DNA from: Claveliimonas acetigenes
GTDB lineage: Bacteria; Bacillota; Clostridia; Lachnospirales; Lachnospiraceae
Direction: 5' to 3'
NCBI RefSeq assembly: GCF_025567385.1
Contig: NZ_JAOQJU010000006.1
Coordinates: 62,001 to 126,000, forward strand
Length of the DNA stretch: 64,000 nt
Shown: one piece after another, positions 17,120 through 25,880 of the stretch
Layout: each line of letters starts with the position of its first letter
Position numbering within the stretch: position 1 is the first letter of the stretch
The notes under the pieces: generated by a model
Told to the model about the DNA's origin: nothing
The model's database searches: none
What the model saw: the letters and a program-made list of their open reading frames with translations, nothing else
Program-made: the position numbers and the translations under genes

Positions 17120-17719
17120 ATGAGAGCTGCGACAGCCAAACTTGAAAACTTTGTCTTATCTGTCAGCCCAATCGCAGAAATCGGCTACCAGCGGACTTAC
17201 TCTGCTTCTTCACTGATTCTGTTGTTTTTTATTTTTTCTGGAATGGGATGGATATGGGAAGTGATTTTACATATCATTGAAGATGGAATGATTATTAACC
17301 GCGGTGTCCTCGCCGGCCCATGGCTTCCAATCTACGGAGCCGGTGGAATCCTGATTCTGCTCCTCCTGAAAAAATGGCGCAGACAGCCTTTTCATCTGTT
17401 CGGCATGATTATGTTATTATGCGGAACAATTGAGTATTTCACCAGCGTGATGTTAGAAATGCTGTTCGGCGTCAGATGGTGGGATTACAGCGACATGCTG
17501 TTCCAGCTCCGGGGACGGGTATGCCTGGAAGGGCTTACTATCTTCGGCTTCGGCGGACTCTTCATCGTCTATGCCGCTGCCCCGTTTCTGGACAACCGGA
17601 TACAGAAACTGTCCACCCAAAAACGCAGAATCCTCTGTATGCTTTTGCTTCTTCTCTTTACGGGAGATCTGCTGTATTCCTTCCTGAACCCCAACATGGG
17701 ATTCGGGATAACCACATAG
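17120..17719 (+). CDS. CmpB-type putative ABC-transporter membrane protein
   Basis: 199 residues with five to six transmembrane segments and the family segments GMGWIWEV, NRGVLAGPWLPIYG and WWDYSDMLFQLRGRVCLEG, which identify the putative ABC-transporter type IV (CmpB, PF06541) family common in Clostridia. No ATPase gene is adjacent, so a transport role is only a family guess. The start at 17120 follows AAAGGGGGA; the open frame begins 60 bases earlier without a ribosome site. Confidence 0.83.
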   Translation: MRAATAKLENFVLSVSPIAEIGYQRTYSASSLILLFFIFSGMGWIWEVILHIIEDGMIINRGVLAGPWLPIYGAGGILILLLLKKWRRQPFHLFGMIMLLCGTIEYFTSVMLEMLFGVRWWDYSDMLFQLRGRVCLEGLTIFGFGGLFIVYAAAPFLDNRIQKLSTQKRRILCMLLLLLFTGDLLYSFLNPNMGFGITT

Positions 17720-17723
17720 ACAG

Positions 17724-18455
17724 CTACTGTGAAACGACGATCTGCCCCAGTATCTGTCCGATTGGCGCAGCAATGCTAAGCTCAGCCCCCACTTCCTTTG
17801 CTGTCGCGCTTTTATTAATCACCACCAGATGTTTTCCTCTGAAATAATCAATAAATCCGGCCGCCGGATACACCACCAGAGATGTTCCGCCGATAATCAG
17901 CATATCTGCCTGACTGATTGCCCGGATGCTTTTCTGTATGATTCCAGAATCCAGCCCTTCTTCATAAAGAACCACATCCGGCTTAATCAGACCGCCGCAC
18001 TGGCACCGAGGTACCCCCTCTGCATGTTTCACGTATGCCGCATCGTAGAACCTGCCGCATTTTTGACAGTAATTGCGGTGGATGCTTCCATGGAGTTCCA
18101 GTACATTCCTGCTGCCTGCCGCCTGATGAAGGCCGTCAATATTCTGAGTAACGACTGCTGTCAGCTTTCCTTTTGCTTCCAGTTCCGCCAGTTTCCTGTG
18201 CGCCGGATTCGGCTGTGCCGAAAGAAACATCATCTTCTCTTTATAAAATTCATAAAATGCTTCCGTATGATGCACGAAGAAACTATGGCTTACGATCTGC
18301 TCCGGCGAATACTTGTAGCTCTGCCGGTACAGCCCGTCGGCGCTTCGGAAATCCGGAATATTACTTTCCGTGGATACTCCCGCCCCGCCAAAAAATACAA
18401 TATTGCTGCTGTCGTCAATCATTTCCTGCAGTTTCTTCACTTCATTCTCATACAT
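17724..18455 (-). CDS. cobB: NAD-dependent protein deacylase (sirtuin)
   Basis: 243-residue sirtuin. NAD-binding motifs GAGVSTESNIPDFRS and QNIDGLH are intact, the catalytic His122 is in LELHGS, and the structural zinc ligands are Cys130, Cys133, Cys151 and Cys153. Sirtuins remove acetyl or longer acyl groups from lysines using NAD and make nicotinamide and O-acyl-ADP-ribose. The start codon overlaps the stop of the FabT-like gene by one base (TAATG), so the deacylase is translated with the fatty-acid regulator, a suggestive link to acyl metabolism. Confidence 0.94.
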   Translation of the reverse strand: MYENEVKKLQEMIDDSSNIVFFGGAGVSTESNIPDFRSADGLYRQSYKYSPEQIVSHSFFVHHTEAFYEFYKEKMMFLSAQPNPAHRKLAELEAKGKLTAVVTQNIDGLHQAAGSRNVLELHGSIHRNYCQKCGRFYDAAYVKHAEGVPRCQCGGLIKPDVVLYEEGLDSGIIQKSIRAISQADMLIIGGTSLVVYPAAGFIDYFRGKHLVVINKSATAKEVGAELSIAAPIGQILGQIVVSQ

Positions 18456-18931
18456 TACGCTTCCTCCTCCGGCATACTCTTCGATTCTCCCTGCTTACTA
18501 TAGCCATGGAAGAATTCTGTCAGTCCATCCAATGTCTTCATAAGAACCGGAATCTCATCCTCTGTCAGTTTATCTAAGATTGCCTGCGTCATCTGATGAT
18601 GATAATCCGCATGATGGTGGTAGGCATGGATTCCTTTGTCCGTCAGCTTAATAATCACGACTCTCCGATCCTCGTCACTTCTGTACCGCTCTACATACTT
18701 CTTCCTGACAAGATTGTTAATCGCCGTGGTAAGTGTACCTACGGTAATATTCAGCTTCTTTGCAACGGAAGACATATTATTCCCCTCTCCCAGACCGATT
18801 GCTTCCATAATATGCATATCAGTGTTGGTAATATCCTTAAATTCTTCTGTAATAATCGCTTTTCCTTCCAACTCCCAGATTTCATTAATCAGGTGAACCA
18901 GAATATCATTGATTGTCTTATACGCATCCAT
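18455..18931 (-). CDS. fabT: MarR-family regulator, FabT-like
   Basis: 158 residues with the MarR winged helix: SSVAKKLNITVGTLTTAINNLV as recognition region (positions about 55-76) and a SDEDRRVVIIKLTDKG wing. In streptococci and relatives FabT is a MarR protein that represses the fatty-acid genes when bound to acyl-ACP. Here the gene follows the fab/acc operon by about 100 bases on the same strand and has its own promoter, and a FabT-type palindrome is present at the fabH promoter. Function is therefore well supported by context, but not shown. Confidence 0.82.
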   Translation of the reverse strand: MDAYKTINDILVHLINEIWELEGKAIITEEFKDITNTDMHIMEAIGLGEGNNMSSVAKKLNITVGTLTTAINNLVRKKYVERYRSDEDRRVVIIKLTDKGIHAYHHHADYHHQMTQAILDKLTEDEIPVLMKTLDGLTEFFHGYSKQGESKSMPEEEA

Positions 18932-18966
18932 TGCATTTCCCTCTTCCAGTAAACTTTCCTTTTCTT

Positions 18967-18996
18967 ATTATACCCACTGTCGGCACAAAGAATCAA
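18967..18996 (-). promoter_or_regulatory. Promoter of the fabT-like gene
   Basis: On the minus strand TTGATT (18991-18996), 18 bases, then a perfect TATAAT (18967-18972), about 35 bases before the start codon. It lets the regulator and sirtuin genes be expressed apart from the fab operon. Confidence 0.65.
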
Positions 18997-19030
18997 TCCT
19001 TTCTTTTTAGATTTCTTACATTGATTCTTT
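18987..19030 (-). repeat. Inverted repeat between accDA and fabT
   Basis: AAAGAATCAAT (18987-18997) and ATTGATTCTTT (19020-19030) are perfect 11-bp inverted copies 22 bases apart. One arm covers the accDA stop codon region and the other contains the -35 box of the fabT promoter. It could be a hairpin at the 3' end of the operon message or an operator. There is no T-run, so it is not a classical terminator. Confidence 0.5.
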
Positions 19031-20747
19031 ACATCATCCTGAACCTTTTGTAACGCCTCTCTGCCAGTTCATCCGGCGTAATCGTTCCATACTTATGCAG
19101 GAATTTCAGGATCTCGCCGTCCAGGATTTCCGTTACCTGCACCATCGAATCCTTCGTCAGATGTTCCGGCTCCGGAATGATCCGTTCTACCATCTTTCTT
19201 TCATACAAATCTGCTGCCGTCAGCTTCATTACCTCCGCCGCTTCTTTCGCCTTCGTGCTGTCTTTCCACAGAATACTTGCAAATCCTTCCGGTGATAAAA
19301 TGGAATAAACCGCATTCTCCAGCATCCACACTTCATCCGAAGTTGCCATGGCAAGGGCGCCGCCGCTTCCGCCTTCTCCAATAACAATGGACAGCGTCGG
19401 GACTTTCAGTGCTGACATTTCATAAATATTTCTTGCGATTGCCTCTCCCTGTCCTCTTTCTTCTGCCTCAATCCCACAGAAGGCTCCCGGTGTATCTACC
19501 AGACAGATTACCGGCCTGCCGAACTTCTCCGCCTGCTTCATCAGGCGCAGCGCTTTCCGGTATCCATCCGGCGAAGGCATACCGAAATTGCGTTCAATAT
19601 TTTCCTTCGTATCTCTTCCCTTTGCCTGTGCAATCACAGTAACCGGAATCCCATGGAAGCTTGCAATTCCTCCTACGACTGCCCGGTCATCCGCAAAGCA
19701 GCGGTCTCCATGTAATTCCATAAAGTCTTCAAAAAGTTCCTCTATATAATCCGTCCCTACCGGACGGTTTTTCTCTCTGGAACAAAGGACCCTGTCCCAT
19801 GCAGTTTTTTCCGGCTCCGATTCCCGCTCTTTCGCAAACTGTTCCCCAGCCTGCGCAGGAGTCCCTGCCGGACACTCTCGCGCCGTCTGCTTCTTATGCT
19901 GCTTTATCAACTGTGAAAGCTCCTCACGCATCTCTTCCCGCCCGATGATTCTATCAATAAAACCATGCTCCAGCAAGAATTCAGAACTCTGGAACCCTTT
20001 GGGCAGTTTCTGTCCGATGGTCTGTTCAATCACCCGTGGACCGGCGAACCCAATCAATGCCCCTGGCTCTGCCAGAATGATGTCTCCAAGCATTGCAAAG
20101 CTGGCGGTCACCCCTCCGGTGGTAGGGTCTGTAAGCACAGAAATATAAAGAAGTCCGGCATCACTATGCCGCTTCAATGCGGCAGAAGTCTTCGCCATCT
20201 GCATAAGGGATGTGATTCCTTCCTGCATTCTGGCTCCGCCGGAACAGGCAAAGAGTATGACTGGGAGCTGCTCCTTCGTCGCACGCTCTACCGCCCTCGT
20301 AATCTTCTCTCCTACGGCCCAGCCCATGCTCGCCATCAGAAAACGTCCGTCACAGACGCCCAACACTACATCATTTCCTTCAATCTTTCCGCGCCCGGTC
20401 ACAACTGCTTCCCGAAGTCCGGTCTTTTCCTGCACATTCTGCAGTTTCTCTTCATACCCTTTATAATCCATGGGATTTTGCCCCTTCAGGTTTTCATCCC
20501 ACTCTTCAAATGTTCCCGCGTCTACAATCATCTGTATCCTGCGCCGGGCATGGACACGGAAATAGCCGCCGCATTTTGGACAAATATAGTAACCCTGCTT
20601 TACATCCTCGGCAATAATCGCAGCACCGCATTTATTACATCGGCAAAGCAGCCCTTCCGGCACCTGGGGTCTTGCCCCTTTCAGGGCACTGCCGCTGCGC
20701 CGCATACGGGACTGCTTCGTTTTCTTAAACATATTTTCAATCTTCAT
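19029..20747 (-). CDS. accDA: Acetyl-CoA carboxylase carboxyltransferase, fused beta-alpha
   Basis: 572 residues joining the two carboxyltransferase subunits in one chain. Residues 1 to about 285 are AccD with its zinc ribbon (Cys37, Cys40, Cys56, Cys59) and PTTGGVTASFAMLGD; after a short charged linker, residues from about 315 are AccA with LHGDRCFADD, QAKGRDTKENIERNFGM and GEGGSGGALAM. The enzyme transfers carboxyl from carboxybiotin on AccB to acetyl-CoA, making malonyl-CoA. The ATG at 20747 lies inside the accC end (11-base overlap), indicating coupling. Usual bacteria encode the subunits separately; the fusion is known in some Clostridia. Confidence 0.94.
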   Translation of the reverse strand: MKIENMFKKTKQSRMRRSGSALKGARPQVPEGLLCRCNKCGAAIIAEDVKQGYYICPKCGGYFRVHARRRIQMIVDAGTFEEWDENLKGQNPMDYKGYEEKLQNVQEKTGLREAVVTGRGKIEGNDVVLGVCDGRFLMASMGWAVGEKITRAVERATKEQLPVILFACSGGARMQEGITSLMQMAKTSAALKRHSDAGLLYISVLTDPTTGGVTASFAMLGDIILAEPGALIGFAGPRVIEQTIGQKLPKGFQSSEFLLEHGFIDRIIGREEMREELSQLIKQHKKQTARECPAGTPAQAGEQFAKERESEPEKTAWDRVLCSREKNRPVGTDYIEELFEDFMELHGDRCFADDRAVVGGIASFHGIPVTVIAQAKGRDTKENIERNFGMPSPDGYRKALRLMKQAEKFGRPVICLVDTPGAFCGIEAEERGQGEAIARNIYEMSALKVPTLSIVIGEGGSGGALAMATSDEVWMLENAVYSILSPEGFASILWKDSTKAKEAAEVMKLTAADLYERKMVERIIPEPEHLTKDSMVQVTEILDGEILKFLHKYGTITPDELAERRYKRFRMM

Positions 20748-22089
20748 AACCAATCACTTTATTCTCAATAAACTCCACATCAATATTCCCTGACAAATAA
20801 TCGGGATGATTAAAAATCTCATACTGATAATCTACATTCGTATCAATTCCTTCTATAATTACCTCACCCAGCGCACTCTGCATTTTGCGGATAGCTTCCT
20901 CCCGGTTCTGCGCCCAGACAATCAGCTTCGCAATCATAGAATCGTAATAAGGCGGAATCGTGCATCCACTGTAAACAGCAGAATCTACGCGGATTCCTTT
21001 ACCGCCCGGCAGATACAGATCTGTAATCAGACCGGGAGACGGACGAAATCCCTCCGCCGGGTTTTCCGCATTAATCCGGCATTCAATTGCATGTCCTTTC
21101 AACTGCACATCCTCCTGCCGGTAAGAAAGAGGAAGTCCTGATGCAATCCGGATCTGCTCTTTCACCAAGTCAATCCCGGTTACCCACTCGGTCATCGGAT
21201 GCTCCACCTGAATCCTGGTGTTCATTTCCATGAAATAGAACTTCTGGTTTTTCTCCAGCAGAAATTCGATCGTCCCGGCATTCACATATCCAGCCGCCTT
21301 CGCCGCTTTCACTGCTGCCTCGCCCATTTTCTTCCGAAGTTCTTCCGAAATCGCAGCGCAGGGCGATTCTTCTATCATCTTCTGATGATTTCTCTGGATA
21401 GAGCAATCCCGCTCTCCCAGATGAATTACATGCCCCATCTCATCTGCCAGAATCTGAAATTCAATATGTCTCGGATGCCGTACAAAATGCTCGATATACA
21501 TCGTGTCATCACCAAACGCCATCTGCGCTTCCTTCTGTGCCGTCCGAAAACTCTCCGCAAATTCCTCCGGCGTATCAGCTACACGCATCCCTTTACCTCC
21601 GCCGCCCAGCGCCGCCTTGATAATGACGGGATACCCAATCTTCTCCGCTTCCCTGCTGCCGGTTTCCACATCATAAATAGGTTCCGTGCTTCCCGGAATC
21701 ACGGGAACTCCTGCTGCAATCATGGTGTTCCTTGCCTCCTGCTTGTTGCCAAGCTTTGCAATAACCTCTGACCCCGGTCCGATAAAGGTAATATGACACT
21801 GCTCACACAGCTCGGCAAACCGGCTGTTCTCCGACAGGAATCCGAATCCCGGATGGATAGCGTCAGCTCCCGACACAATGGTGGCACTGATAATTCTTTC
21901 CATGTTGAGATAACTTTCCTTTGAAGGCGCCGGCCCGATACAGACCGCCTCGTCGGCGAGCTGGGTATGCAGCGCCTCTTTATCTGCCTCCGAATACACA
22001 GCTACCGTCTCAATTCCCATTTCCCTGCACGCACGGATAATGCGCACGGCAATCTCTCCCCGGTTTGCAATCAATATTTTCCTAATCAT
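20737..22089 (-). CDS. accC: Biotin carboxylase subunit of acetyl-CoA carboxylase
   Basis: 450 residues with the ATP-grasp biotin carboxylase order: KILIANRGEIAVRII N-terminus, KAALGGGGKGMR glycine-rich loop, HPRHIEFQILAD, ERDCSIQRNHQK and MNTRIQVEHPMTE. It carboxylates the biotin on AccB using ATP and bicarbonate. I chose the ATG at 22089, behind an AGGG site and overlapping fabZ by 8 bases; an in-frame ATG at 22107 would add six residues. Confidence 0.95.
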   Translation of the reverse strand: MIRKILIANRGEIAVRIIRACREMGIETVAVYSEADKEALHTQLADEAVCIGPAPSKESYLNMERIISATIVSGADAIHPGFGFLSENSRFAELCEQCHITFIGPGSEVIAKLGNKQEARNTMIAAGVPVIPGSTEPIYDVETGSREAEKIGYPVIIKAALGGGGKGMRVADTPEEFAESFRTAQKEAQMAFGDDTMYIEHFVRHPRHIEFQILADEMGHVIHLGERDCSIQRNHQKMIEESPCAAISEELRKKMGEAAVKAAKAAGYVNAGTIEFLLEKNQKFYFMEMNTRIQVEHPMTEWVTGIDLVKEQIRIASGLPLSYRQEDVQLKGHAIECRINAENPAEGFRPSPGLITDLYLPGGKGIRVDSAVYSGCTIPPYYDSMIAKLIVWAQNREEAIRKMQSALGEVIIEGIDTNVDYQYEIFNHPDYLSGNIDVEFIENKVIGYED

Positions 22090-22528
22090 TTTTCCCTGCC
22101 TGTCCAACCATAAAGGTTAATTCTGCACTGACAACAATCTTTCCATCCACGCTGGCTTCCGCCCTGCCGACTCCCATCGGTCCTTTTCTTTTTATAATCC
22201 GCGTCTCCAGCCTGACTTTATCTCCCGGAACAATCTTTCCTTTGAATTTACAGTTATTAATTGCACCGAAATACGCCGTCTTCCCCTGATTTTCTTCCAT
22301 ACTCAGGATTGCCACCGCACCCACCTGTGCAAGCGCTTCCACCGTCAGGACGCCCGGCATCACCGGCTCCTGCGGAAAATGCCCCCGGAAAAAATCTTCC
22401 CGGTATGTAACACATTTATATCCCACTGCATACTCTCCCGGCTCATAATCTTCAATAAAGTCCACCAGAAGAAATGGATGACGGTGTGGGATAATTTCTT
22501 TTATCTGATTAATATCCAAATGCTTCAC
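22082..22528 (-). CDS. fabZ: 3-hydroxyacyl-ACP dehydratase
   Basis: 148-residue hot-dog fold dehydratase. The catalytic pair is His50 in GHFPQEPVMPG and Glu64 in VEALAQ. It removes water from 3-hydroxyacyl-ACP to give the trans-2-enoyl product. The start is a GTG at 22528 behind GGGGAGGATG; this gives the usual family length and leaves accB undisturbed, while the longer open frame would overlap accB. With FabK as reductase and no FabA or FabN in view, how unsaturated fatty acids are made is not visible here. Confidence 0.94.
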   Translation of the reverse strand: MKHLDINQIKEIIPHRHPFLLVDFIEDYEPGEYAVGYKCVTYREDFFRGHFPQEPVMPGVLTVEALAQVGAVAILSMEENQGKTAYFGAINNCKFKGKIVPGDKVRLETRIIKRKGPMGVGRAEASVDGKIVVSAELTFMVGQAGKND

Positions 22529-22544
22529 TTTACATCCTCCCCGC

Positions 22545-22964
22545 TTAAACGATAAGGAACAGAGGCTGTCCATACTCTACAGCCTGCCCGTTTTCTACAT
22601 AAACCTTTGCAACAGTTCCGTCATAATCACTTTCAATCTCATTCATCAGTTTCATCGCTTCAACGATTGCCAGCGTCTGCCCTTTTTTCACCTGACTGCC
22701 TACCACTGCGAAGGGTTCTGCATCCTCTGAGGGCGCAGCATAGAAGGTTCCTACCAAAGGGGATTTCACAATCTGCCCCTCTTCATCCATCGTTTCTTCT
22801 ATGTTTTCTTTTTCTACTATAGTATCCAAAACACTTTCCACTGCCCGGCTCTTTCCACACTGTTTCGCCAACTTGACTTTCACGCCGCCTTCTTCATACC
22901 GCAGCTCTGTCAGCGTGGAATCGGACATCGTCTTCATTAATGTCAGCAGATTTTCAAATTCCAT
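22545..22964 (-). CDS. accB: Biotin carboxyl carrier protein of acetyl-CoA carboxylase
   Basis: 139 residues. The C-terminal biotinyl domain contains EAMKLMNEI with the biotin-bearing Lys105; a less conserved N-terminal helix and a flexible acidic linker precede it. It shuttles carboxybiotin between AccC and AccDA. Ribosome site GGTTGGAGAG. It lies 14 bases after fabF and 16 before fabZ. Confidence 0.94.
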   Translation of the reverse strand: MEFENLLTLMKTMSDSTLTELRYEEGGVKVKLAKQCGKSRAVESVLDTIVEKENIEETMDEEGQIVKSPLVGTFYAAPSEDAEPFAVVGSQVKKGQTLAIVEAMKLMNEIESDYDGTVAKVYVENGQAVEYGQPLFLIV

Positions 22965-22978
22965 CTCTCCAACCTCTT

Positions 22979-24220
22979 TTATTCCATATATTTCTTAATC
23001 AAAAGCGTAGCATTGTGCCCGCCGAACCCCAGAGAATTACTCATGGCATACGAAATCTCCTTTTCGACCGGCGCGCCAATGGCATAATTCAAGTCACATT
23101 CCGCGTCCGTCTCTTTCGTACCAACCGTCTGGTGTATAAATCCCTCTTCCAGGGATTTCACACAAGTGATAAATTCCACTCCTCCTGCTGCCCCCAGAAG
23201 ATGCCCGATCATAGATTTGGTGGAATTGATGATTACGTTCTTCGCCGCCTCACCAAAAGCCGCCTTAATTGCTCTTGTCTCAAAAAGGTCATTGTGATGG
23301 GTGCTGGTTCCGTGTGCATTGATATATTCTACATCTCCCGGCTCCACTCCCGCTTCTTCCATGGCAAGCTCCATGGCTTTCGCCGCGCCGCTTCCATCCT
23401 CTGCCGGAGAGGTAATATGATATGCATCTCCGGTAGAACCATATCCTGCCACTTCTGCATAAATTCTCGCTCCCCGTGCTTTTGCGTGCTCCAGCTCTTC
23501 CAGAATTACCACCCCGGCGCCTTCTCCGATTACGAAACCATTTCTCTCCTTATCAAATGGAATGGAAGCACGCATGGGGTCTTCTGTCTGGGACAGCGCC
23601 GTCAGCGCCGTAAATCCTGCCACGCCGGTAGGACAGATGCAGCTCTCAGTTCCGCCTGCAGCCATAATTTCCGCATCGCCATACTGGATGGCACGGAAGG
23701 CATCTCCGATACAATTGGTACCGGAAGCGCACGCCGTCACCACGTTGGTACATTTTCCACGGAATCCAAGCTGGATAGACACATTTCCCGCTGCCATATT
23801 GGAAATCATCAAAGGCACCATCAAAGGATTCACCTTATTGGGTCCCTTCTCCAGAATCCTTGCATAACTCTTCTCCACTTCCTGCAGGCTTCCGATGCCT
23901 GAGCCGATAATTACCCCAGCACGGAAGGCATCCTCTTTCTCTATGTCAAGTCCTGCGTCCGCATACGCTTCCTTCGCTGCTGCAACCGCATACTGAGAAA
24001 ACGGTTCCATCCGTTTTGCCGCCTTGAAATCCATAAATTCCTTCGCCACAAAGCCTTTTACTTCCGCCGCATTTTTTACCTTATAATCTGTCGTATCGAA
24101 CTTTGTAATCGGTCCGATACCGACCTTTCCCTCTTTCACGCCGCTCCAGAAATCCGCCACATTATTGCCAATAGGCGTCACAGCGCCCAAACCGGTTACC
24201 ACTACTCTCCGCTTCCTCAT
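22979..24220 (-). CDS. fabF: 3-oxoacyl-ACP synthase II
   Basis: 413-residue condensing enzyme that elongates acyl-ACP with malonyl-ACP. The catalytic triad is Cys164 (TACASGTN), His303 (NAHGTST) and His340 (IGHLLGAAG), as in KAS I/II. GFGGHNA near the end is also typical. The start overlaps the fabG stop by 4 bases. It is the only elongating synthase in the operon. Confidence 0.96.
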   Translation of the reverse strand: MRKRRVVVTGLGAVTPIGNNVADFWSGVKEGKVGIGPITKFDTTDYKVKNAAEVKGFVAKEFMDFKAAKRMEPFSQYAVAAAKEAYADAGLDIEKEDAFRAGVIIGSGIGSLQEVEKSYARILEKGPNKVNPLMVPLMISNMAAGNVSIQLGFRGKCTNVVTACASGTNCIGDAFRAIQYGDAEIMAAGGTESCICPTGVAGFTALTALSQTEDPMRASIPFDKERNGFVIGEGAGVVILEELEHAKARGARIYAEVAGYGSTGDAYHITSPAEDGSGAAKAMELAMEEAGVEPGDVEYINAHGTSTHHNDLFETRAIKAAFGEAAKNVIINSTKSMIGHLLGAAGGVEFITCVKSLEEGFIHQTVGTKETDAECDLNYAIGAPVEKEISYAMSNSLGFGGHNATLLIKKYME

Positions 24221-24957
24221 ATTGCCATTCCTCCATCTACCTGAATTACCTGTCCGGTGATATATCCGGCATCCTCTGATACCAGAAAAGCTGCCGTCTT
24301 CGCCACATCTTCCGGCTTTCCGAACTTTCCGAGGGGAATCTGTGCTGCTGCCGCTTCCTTCACTGCATCAGAAAGATTTTCCGTCATCTCCGTATCAATA
24401 AATCCCGGCGCAATCGCATTTACCGTAATCCCTCTGGACGCCAGCTCTTTCGCCGCCGACTTGGTAAGGCCGATAATGCCGGCCTTAGAAGCCGCATAAT
24501 TGACTTGTCCTGCGTTCCCGGCAATTCCAACTACCGAAGACATATTGACAATCCGTCCGCCTCTTTGTTTCAACATCTGTCTGGATGCAAAACGAATCGT
24601 ATGGAACGCGCCTTTCAGGTTCACATCCAATACACGGTCAAAATCTTCCTCCGACATTTTCATCAGAAGTCCGTCCCGTGTAATTCCTGCATTATTAATC
24701 AAAATATCAATCCTGCCATATTTCTGAATCACCCCTTGCATGAAAGCTTCGCATGCGCCGTAATCAGACACATCACACTGCCAGACGTCCGCTTTGCCGC
24801 CCTGTGCCGTTATTTCCTGTTTCACTTCCATTGCCCGGCTCTCAGAACCGCTATAATTAACCACCACCAGCGCGCCTCTTGCCGCAAGCTCTATGGCAAT
24901 CGCCCTGCCAATGCCCCGGGACGCTCCAGTCACCACAGCAATCTTTCCATCTAACAT
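24217..24957 (-). CDS. fabG: 3-oxoacyl-ACP reductase
   Basis: 246-residue short-chain dehydrogenase. The NADPH-binding TGASRGIG motif is at 10-17, and the catalytic Ser141, Tyr154 and Lys158 are in place, with NNAGITRD at 88-95. It reduces 3-oxoacyl-ACP to the 3-hydroxy form. The start overlaps fabD by 7 bases and has an AGGAGGAAAG site. Confidence 0.96.
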   Translation of the reverse strand: MLDGKIAVVTGASRGIGRAIAIELAARGALVVVNYSGSESRAMEVKQEITAQGGKADVWQCDVSDYGACEAFMQGVIQKYGRIDILINNAGITRDGLLMKMSEEDFDRVLDVNLKGAFHTIRFASRQMLKQRGGRIVNMSSVVGIAGNAGQVNYAASKAGIIGLTKSAAKELASRGITVNAIAPGFIDTEMTENLSDAVKEAAAAQIPLGKFGKPEDVAKTAAFLVSEDAGYITGQVIQVDGGMAI

Positions 24958-25880
24958 GGCTCTTTCCTCCTACTCAAAACAGCCTCCATATCTTCCCATG
25001 TACTGATATGGTACATCTCCACATCCCGGTTAATCTTACGCATAAATCCGCTCAGTGTCCTGCCCGGGCCGATTTCTACAAACGTATCCACCCCATTTGC
25101 TATCATATATTCCATACTCTGCTGCCAGCGTACGGAAGCACTTACCTGCTCCTTCAACAATTTCCGGGTACATGCAATATCTTCCACGGCCTCCGCTGTT
25201 ACATTGGTTACGTAAGGGATCTGAAGCGGAGTAAATGGGACCGTATCCAGCACCTTTCCCAGCTCTTCTCCCGCTTCTCTCAGCATAGGAGAATGGAACG
25301 GGCCGCTGACATTCAAAAGGACGGTGCACTTTGCCCCGGCTTCCTTCAGCCGCTCGCCCGCTTCCTTTACCGCTTCTGTCTCTCCGGTAATAACAATCTG
25401 CCCGGGGCAGTTATAATTTGCCACCGAGACCTGTTCCATCCTTCCAATTACCTGTTCGATTTCTTCTCCGCTCATGCCAAGGACCGCCATCATAGCGCCC
25501 TTACCTGCCGGAACTGCATTCTGCATCAGGATCCCTCTTGCACGTACCGTTTTCACCGCATCCATGGCGCTCATTCCGCCTGCTGCTGCAATGGCACAAT
25601 ACTCTCCCAGGCTAAGTCCTGCGGTAATATCCGGCTTCAGCCCTTCTGCCTCGATCACTTTCGTCATAGCAAGGCAGGTTGTCACCATTGCCGCCTGGGT
25701 ATATTCCGTAATATCCAGCTTCTCATTTTCTTCAAAGCACAGCGCCTTCATGTCCAGCCTAAGCAGCCGGGATGCTCCGTCAAAGACTTCCCTTGCCAGT
25801 TCACTGTGTTCATAAAAATCCGCTCCCATCCCTGCCGTCTGGGCTCCCTGGCCCGGATAAATAAATGCCGTCTTACTCAT
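24951..25880 (-). CDS. fabD: Malonyl-CoA:ACP transacylase
   Basis: 309 residues. The nucleophile elbow GLSLGEY contains Ser90, the N-terminal FIYPGQGAQ is typical of the family, and GPFHSPML holds the active-site histidine. It loads malonyl groups onto acyl carrier protein. It overlaps fabK by 8 bases and fabG by 7. Start behind AAAGGAGTCGG. Confidence 0.95.
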   Translation of the reverse strand: MSKTAFIYPGQGAQTAGMGADFYEHSELAREVFDGASRLLRLDMKALCFEENEKLDITEYTQAAMVTTCLAMTKVIEAEGLKPDITAGLSLGEYCAIAAAGGMSAMDAVKTVRARGILMQNAVPAGKGAMMAVLGMSGEEIEQVIGRMEQVSVANYNCPGQIVITGETEAVKEAGERLKEAGAKCTVLLNVSGPFHSPMLREAGEELGKVLDTVPFTPLQIPYVTNVTAEAVEDIACTRKLLKEQVSASVRWQQSMEYMIANGVDTFVEIGPGRTLSGFMRKINRDVEMYHISTWEDMEAVLSRRKEPC

